Assembly (NCBI GenBank): GCA_902783995.1
Contig: CACZTG010000218.1
Span: 1 to 6,010, forward strand
Direction of reading: 5' to 3'
DNA length: 6,010 nucleotides
From: an uncultured Ruminococcus sp.
GTDB taxonomy: Bacteria > Bacillota_A > Clostridia > RUG12999
Below, in pieces: positions 5,585-6,010 of this stretch (positions are counted from its first letter, which is position 1; each line of letters begins with the position of its first letter). The notes below the pieces were generated by a model that saw only the letters and a list, made by a program, of their open reading frames with translations, searched no databases and had not been told where the DNA came from. The position numbers were made by a program, and so were the translations under genes.

Positions 5585-6010
5585 CTACTTTATCTTTGCG
5601 CGCGGGTGAGCGCTTGCGTAAACCTCTTTTATATGCATGTCCATCATTTTTTTATAAAGCGCTGAAGTTGATTGACTGCTGTTTCCGAGCATTAGCTGAA
5701 CATCTTTCATTTTTGTTCCGTTTTCAAGCATATGTACGGCAAAGGTATGTCTTACGCTGTGCGGAGTAATATCAGTCTGTATGTTTGCCTTTTCTTTATA
5801 TGTTTTGAGTATCTTCCAAAATCCCTGCCTTGTGAGAGGTTGTCCGTTTAAATTAAGAAACAGCTCCGGTGCCTGTGACACCACGAGCTGTTTGCTTCTT
5901 GCGTTTTTAATATATCTCGAAACCGCAAAAACCGCCATATTTCCCATAGGAACAGCTCGTCTTTTATTTCCCTTGCCGCAAATTATAAATTCATTTTCAA
6001 GGTCAACCTC
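5585..6010 (-). CDS. Xer-like tyrosine recombinase, C-terminal catalytic part (partial)
   Basis: The 5' end of this gene lies beyond the window. The frame is open from 6010 to a TAG at 5585, giving 141 residues; the in-frame ATG at 5947 is internal, because GKGNKRRAVP of the catalytic domain lies upstream of it. Visible elements are the beta-hairpin lysine in GKGNK, LFLNLNGQPLTRQG, box II PHSVRHTFA with its His and Arg, and the nucleophile Tyr in STSALYKKMM. HPRAK near the C-terminus is typical of XerC/XerD. The second-box His, normally LGH, is Asn here (LGNSS), nine residues before the Tyr. Tyrosine recombinases cut and rejoin DNA through a 3'-phosphotyrosine, resolving chromosome dimers (Xer) or moving elements. 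The first catalytic Arg is off the window. No att site or dif-like sequence was recognised nearby, so housekeeping Xer and element integrase cannot be told apart. Confidence 0.88.
   Translation of the reverse strand, partial: EVDLENEFIICGKGNKRRAVPMGNMAVFAVSRYIKNARSKQLVVSQAPELFLNLNGQPLTRQGFWKILKTYKEKANIQTDITPHSVRHTFAVHMLENGTKMKDVQLMLGNSSQSTSALYKKMMDMHIKEVYASAHPRAKIK

Noticed and set aside
5536..5769. + strand open frame starting in the terminator and overlapping the recombinase
   Set aside because: It begins in the terminator loop and is antisense to the conserved recombinase C-terminus, with no ribosome binding site.

Overview
The window reads as a piece of an AT-rich Bacillota (most likely Clostridia) chromosome. 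The grounds are the C-terminus of an NFACT/RqcH protein, a folate ECF transporter S component under a tetrahydrofolate (THF) riboswitch, a YibE/F-family membrane protein, consensus sigma-A promoters and AAAGGG-type ribosome binding sites. No rRNA, tRNA, CRISPR array, IS element or phage structural gene is visible.

Layout. The 3' end of rqcH (+ strand) stops at 241 and is followed by a hairpin terminator. It converges with a - strand pair: a folT-folC fusion (4050 to 2302) and, downstream, a DUF1680/GH127-like glycoside hydrolase (2240 to 300). The hydrolase has its own promoter overlapping the last codons of the fusion gene. The region 4051-4335 is a compact divergent control region. Leftward it holds a consensus promoter, a THF riboswitch and a hairpin that buries the Shine-Dalgarno sequence of the fusion gene. 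Rightward it holds a second consensus promoter and the ribosome binding site of a TTG-started yibE/F-like gene (4336-5517). The two -35 boxes are the arms of one perfect inverted repeat. At the right edge, the C-terminal half of a Xer-like tyrosine recombinase (- strand, running off the window) converges with yibE/F across a second hairpin terminator.

How the parts fit. The most striking unit is the folate module. One polypeptide carries a six-helix FolT-type substrate-binding membrane domain joined in frame to a nearly complete folylpolyglutamate synthase (FolC). Its mRNA leader is a THF aptamer followed by an SD-sequestering hairpin. The simplest reading is that reduced folate shuts off synthesis of a protein that both takes up folate and traps it by glutamylation at the membrane. 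ECF energising subunits (EcfA/A'/T) are not in the window and are presumably encoded elsewhere. No functional link between the folate module, the glycoside hydrolase, YibE/F and the recombinase can be shown from the sequence.
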